From: JAJUFS01 sp964599565
Lineage (GTDB): Bacteria; Pseudomonadota; Gammaproteobacteria; Natronospirales; JAJUFS01
Direction of reading: 5' to 3'
Assembly: GCA_964599565.1 (NCBI GenBank)
Contig: CAZRFE010000008.1
Coordinates: forward strand, 1-53,927
Length of the DNA: 53,927 nucleotides
Every line of letters starts with the position of its first letter. Positions within the stretch are counted from its first letter, which is position 1. The translations under genes and the position numbers were made by a program. Positions 51,386 through 53,927 of the stretch are shown piece by piece. The notes below the pieces were generated by a model that was given only the letters and a program-made list of their open reading frames with translations, was not told the origin of the DNA and did no database searches.

Positions 51386-51865
51386 ATGAACATACGCGCC
51401 GCCAACGAATCCGACGCCGAGGCGATATCCGCGCTGGTGACCGCGCTTGTGCGAAGGCACGTGCACACCGACTGCACGCCACAAGGTCTTCAGCGCCTGC
51501 TGGCGACAATGACACCGGCGGCCGTGCTCGAGCGGATGGCGGGCGACTACATGCACTGGGTGGCGATGCAGGATGAAAACCTTGCGGGCGTGTGCGTGCT
51601 GCGCGAGAAGACGCACCTCTACCATCTCTTTGTTGCGGATGCGTTCCAGCGGCAGCGCATCGGCCAGCGCATGGTCGACACCGCCATCGCGTACAGTCGC
51701 GCGCATGCGCCATCACTCGATGTGCTCACCGTCAACGCATCTTCGTTCGGCATTCCCGCCTATGCGCGCATGGGTTTCGTGCTGGACGGCGCGGCGGTGG
51801 AAGCAAACGGCATACGTCACCAGCCGATGCGGCTCGCACTCGGGAGCCGGCAACCGGCACGGTAG
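51386..51865 (+). CDS. GNAT family N-acetyltransferase
   Basis: A 159-aa acetyltransferase. YHLFVADAFQRQRIGQRMVDTAI (about 85-107) has the acetyl-CoA loop RQRIGQ, and PAYARMGFVLDGAAVEANGIRHQPM is the C-terminal part. It has no SD; the preceding promoter implies leaderless translation. It converges on the CPBP gene with a 1-nt gap. Substrate unknown. Confidence 0.85.
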   Translation: MNIRAANESDAEAISALVTALVRRHVHTDCTPQGLQRLLATMTPAAVLERMAGDYMHWVAMQDENLAGVCVLREKTHLYHLFVADAFQRQRIGQRMVDTAIAYSRAHAPSLDVLTVNASSFGIPAYARMGFVLDGAAVEANGIRHQPMRLALGSRQPAR

Positions 51866-51866
51866 C

Positions 51867-52784
51867 TTACGGCTGGATTTTCCAGTGCTGCAGGTACTCC
51901 GCCACGTTCGGCAGCCAGTCGCCCGCTGCATGCACGATGACCACCACGAGCAGGCTGCGCGTGCGCAGCCAGATGATGCCCATGAAGAGTCCAGCCACGG
52001 AAATCACCGCGATGCTGTAGGCGATCGCGAACAGCAATGACGGTTCGGCGAACAGGTCCGCCGCATTCTGTTCCCAGCGCAGGTAGAAACCGGGCGCGTG
52101 CGCAAGACCAAAGAGAATGGCCGCGAGAAACAGGCCCGAGATGTCGGATGCAAGCCAGCGCGAGAGCCTTTCCTGCAGCAGCGAACGGAAGAAGAATTCC
52201 TCGACCAGTCCGACCTCGATCAACAGCAGGAGATACACCGCGGCGCCGCCGATGACGATGGTCCACGCATCGAAACCCGATTCCGCGATGCGCTCCGGCC
52301 CCTTGCCGATCAACGCGTTGATGCCGATGAACGCGAGCGACAGCACAAGCGCGACGGCGAGCTCTCGCCCTGTCATGCGCAACACCAGGAAATCGCGCCA
52401 GCCGTAACCGCGCCATGCAAGCCACGCGAACGGCACCGCAACGAACACGGCGAGTTTCGCCAGCAGTTCTGCAATGTCGTTGCCGGGCTCGTCCGGCACC
52501 CATCCCTGCAGCGCGCTGAATCCCCACGCAAGAAATGCCGTCACCGGCAGCAGGTAGAAAAGAACCGTGCGCGCTTCGATCGCCGGCGCATCCAGCCGCG
52601 CCGCGCGCGGTGCATGACCGCGCGTGAGCAGCAGCGCGAGCCCCGGCAGCAGCAGCCCGAAGATGACCAGCACCGCGACAGGCTCGACGGGCCCGTATCC
52701 GTACACGAGCGCGAGCACTGACGCGCTTGCGAGCCATGCCGCGACGTAGCCGATGAAAAAGGGATTCCGAATCAATGCACGCAT
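51867..52784 (-). CDS. CPBP family intramembrane metalloprotease (CAAX protease/Abi-like)
   Basis: A 305-aa membrane protein with about eight helices. The catalytic motifs are E195-E196-FFF-R200 (EExxxR), FGLAH with H229, and HAAGDW near 286-291, matching the ABI/CPBP family of glutamic-type intramembrane proteases. ATG 52784 is preferred because GAGAGG sits 6 nt upstream; an ATG five codons earlier is also in frame. Substrates of bacterial members are mostly unknown; some handle bacteriocin maturation or immunity, and no bacteriocin gene was seen nearby. Confidence 0.88.
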   Translation of the reverse strand: MRALIRNPFFIGYVAAWLASASVLALVYGYGPVEPVAVLVIFGLLLPGLALLLTRGHAPRAARLDAPAIEARTVLFYLLPVTAFLAWGFSALQGWVPDEPGNDIAELLAKLAVFVAVPFAWLAWRGYGWRDFLVLRMTGRELAVALVLSLAFIGINALIGKGPERIAESGFDAWTIVIGGAAVYLLLLIEVGLVEEFFFRSLLQERLSRWLASDISGLFLAAILFGLAHAPGFYLRWEQNAADLFAEPSLLFAIAYSIAVISVAGLFMGIIWLRTRSLLVVVIVHAAGDWLPNVAEYLQHWKIQP

Positions 52785-52852
52785 CCTGTACCTCTCCATG
52801 GTTGATGATCGCCGGAGTATAGCCTCGCGTTTCTGTTTCCGGCGTACCTGGC

Positions 52853-53317
52853 TTATGCGCGCGGACGCGCAAGAAAGGCGATCGGCCAGCCGACGAAGGC
52901 GATCTGCATCAGCAATGCAGGCACAACGCTCCCGGCTGAAAACACGACGGGATGCGGAAACGCGGACAGCGGCAGGACGATGGCATTCATCACGGCATAG
53001 ACGACGACGCCGAACAGCGTGCCTGCCAGCAGCCAGTGCGCCGCGAGTCGCGGCAACCGGCGCGCGGCGTTCACGTACAGCGCGGCAATGACGATCATGA
53101 TCGCGAAGTGCAGCAACAGACCGAGCATGCCCGTCATCCAGCCGCCGTCATACGTCGCGCGTCCAAGCACGCCGCCCGCGATACCCTGCAGGATGCGAAG
53201 CGGCGCGACGCCGTTCAGCGCCCAGTAGATGATCGCTGCAAGGATGTCGAGAACGCCGGCGGCCAGCCCGGCCACGATGAGCGTGTTCAGCGTTGACGGA
53301 TTTTCGTGCGTTGTCAT
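52853..53317 (-). CDS. Hypothetical four-helix membrane protein
   Basis: A 154-aa protein with four membrane helices. IVAGLAAGVLDILAAIIYW opens it, and LRILQGIAGGVLGRATYDGG and MLGLLLHFAIMIVIAALYVN follow, a pattern common among small membrane proteins of Xanthomonadales-like genomes. GGGAGGGT is the SD for ATG 53317. Likely in an operon with the gene at 53346. Confidence 0.7.
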   Translation of the reverse strand: MTTHENPSTLNTLIVAGLAAGVLDILAAIIYWALNGVAPLRILQGIAGGVLGRATYDGGWMTGMLGLLLHFAIMIVIAALYVNAARRLPRLAAHWLLAGTLFGVVVYAVMNAIVLPLSAFPHPVVFSAGSVVPALLMQIAFVGWPIAFLARPRA

Positions 53318-53345
53318 TGACCCTCCCTGGCCGAATCGCTGCGCA

Positions 53346-53915
53346 TCAGCTCGCGGCCGACGGCCACAACCACGCAAACAGCGCGCCGGTGATCACGGCA
53401 TAGATCAGCCCGTCGGCCACGTGCTTGACGACCGAGCCCCACGGTTGCCCGAACCAGATGCCGTAGGGAATCGCGCCAAGCGAATACGCCATGAACGTCA
53501 CCACGCCGACGACGTTGAAGACCTGCATGTCCGCCGCCGATGAGGAAAGCGCCAGGGTCGCGACATACGCCGCGAACAGCGTCACCACCACGACGTGCAC
53601 GAACCACTGCCCGAGCGCGCTGCCCATTCCCGCCGCGTTGGCGCCGCGCAGGAACAGGACGCCGACCGGACCTTCGGCGAGCTTGCGTTTCATCTCCGGC
53701 GAGTTCGCGTTCTCCGCCGTGCAGAACGGCAGCATGTACATTCCCGCTCCCGATGTGCCCCTGCGAACCGCGGCAGCGACTTCGTCTTCGTTCGAAAAGC
53801 CATGGTCGTCGCGCCGGTGCCAGAACTTCAGCGCCATGTGCAGCACGCCGCTGACAATGAAGACCACAATCGCCGACAGCAGGATCGGCAACCAGAGTTG
53901 AAGCAATGAAACCAT
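53346..53915 (-). CDS. Hypothetical membrane protein
   Basis: A 189-aa protein: N-terminal helix (5-28), an exposed segment (30-95) with FWHRRDDHGFSNEDEVAAA and the motif MYMLPFC, then three helices (about 100-180) ending with YAVITGALFAWLWPS. AAGGAG is 6 nt upstream of ATG 53915, so the gene is complete. It is found in many proteobacteria as a protein of unknown function. It is 28 nt upstream of the next minus gene, probably one operon. Confidence 0.75.
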   Translation of the reverse strand: MVSLLQLWLPILLSAIVVFIVSGVLHMALKFWHRRDDHGFSNEDEVAAAVRRGTSGAGMYMLPFCTAENANSPEMKRKLAEGPVGVLFLRGANAAGMGSALGQWFVHVVVVTLFAAYVATLALSSSAADMQVFNVVGVVTFMAYSLGAIPYGIWFGQPWGSVVKHVADGLIYAVITGALFAWLWPSAAS

Positions 53916-53927
53916 CGCGCGCTCCTT

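Overview
The window (53.9 kb, GC-rich) reads as chromosome of a Gram-negative gammaproteobacterium. Evidence: a TolC-type channel, a complete-looking set of lipid A/inner-core LPS genes (waaA, hldE, lpxL, Kdo kinase, heptosyltransferase, O-antigen ligase), GlnE, a periplasmic DsbA, Uup and BaeSR. The order pcm-rhodanese-tolC-waaA, and a core-LPS block beside glnE, point to Xanthomonadales/Lysobacterales or a close relative; this is inference from gene order. Two runs of exactly 100 N (45499-45598 and 47780-47879) show it is a scaffold from a draft assembly, probably short-read or metagenomic. No rRNA, tRNA, insertion sequence, prophage or CRISPR array was seen; almost everything is vertically inherited-looking core genome with a few accessory cassettes.

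Layout. 1-4.1 kb: truncated thiC on the minus strand, divergent from a Pcm-like methyltransferase, a rhodanese and TolC. 4.1-13.9 kb: LPS core locus with waaA and hldE (one minus operon), lpxL and a CDP-glycerol/CDP-polyol phosphotransferase (plus), a LicC-like cytidylyltransferase and Kdo kinase (minus), a GT9 heptosyltransferase (plus), and a WaaL ligase fused to a family-2 glycosyltransferase (minus), followed by a CHCC zinc-finger protein and glnE. 16.9-22.1 kb: DsbA with an unusual CGGC active site, a diguanylate-cyclase-like protein with a broken GGDEF motif, a LysR-GNAT unit divergent from an EamA exporter, and two small membrane proteins. 22.2-28.9 kb: uup-hutD, a Rap1a/Tai-like secreted protein, an FKBP lipoprotein, baeS-baeR and an acidic-tailed secreted protein.

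29-42.8 kb: a yqjD/yqjE-like three-gene operon with start/stop overlaps, small orphan genes, a LuxR-type regulator, an operon of two ferritin-like proteins, then a conserved three-gene envelope operon (aspartyl/zinc-type protease, 7TM-transglutaminase, ATP-grasp ligase), a small HExxH metalloprotein, Cfa and an EAL phosphodiesterase carrying a pseudo-receiver. 42.9-44.9 kb: a translationally overlapped pair of c-type cytochrome genes, one a lipoprotein and the other a monohaem head fused to a porin-like barrel. 44.9-53.9 kb: mostly small membrane, secreted and hydrolase genes, including an EF-hand protein whose internal repeat has broken the assembly.

Main points of interest: the cytochrome lipoprotein/haem-porin pair (Cyc2-like in layout); a CDP-polyol style decoration module inside the LPS core locus; paired degenerate signalling domains (GGGEF with an intact I-site; receiver Asp replaced by Glu); an 8-codon possible leader ORF whose stop overlaps the TTG start of baeS; and several promoters whose -10 box lies so close to the start codon that the mRNAs should be leaderless or nearly so.
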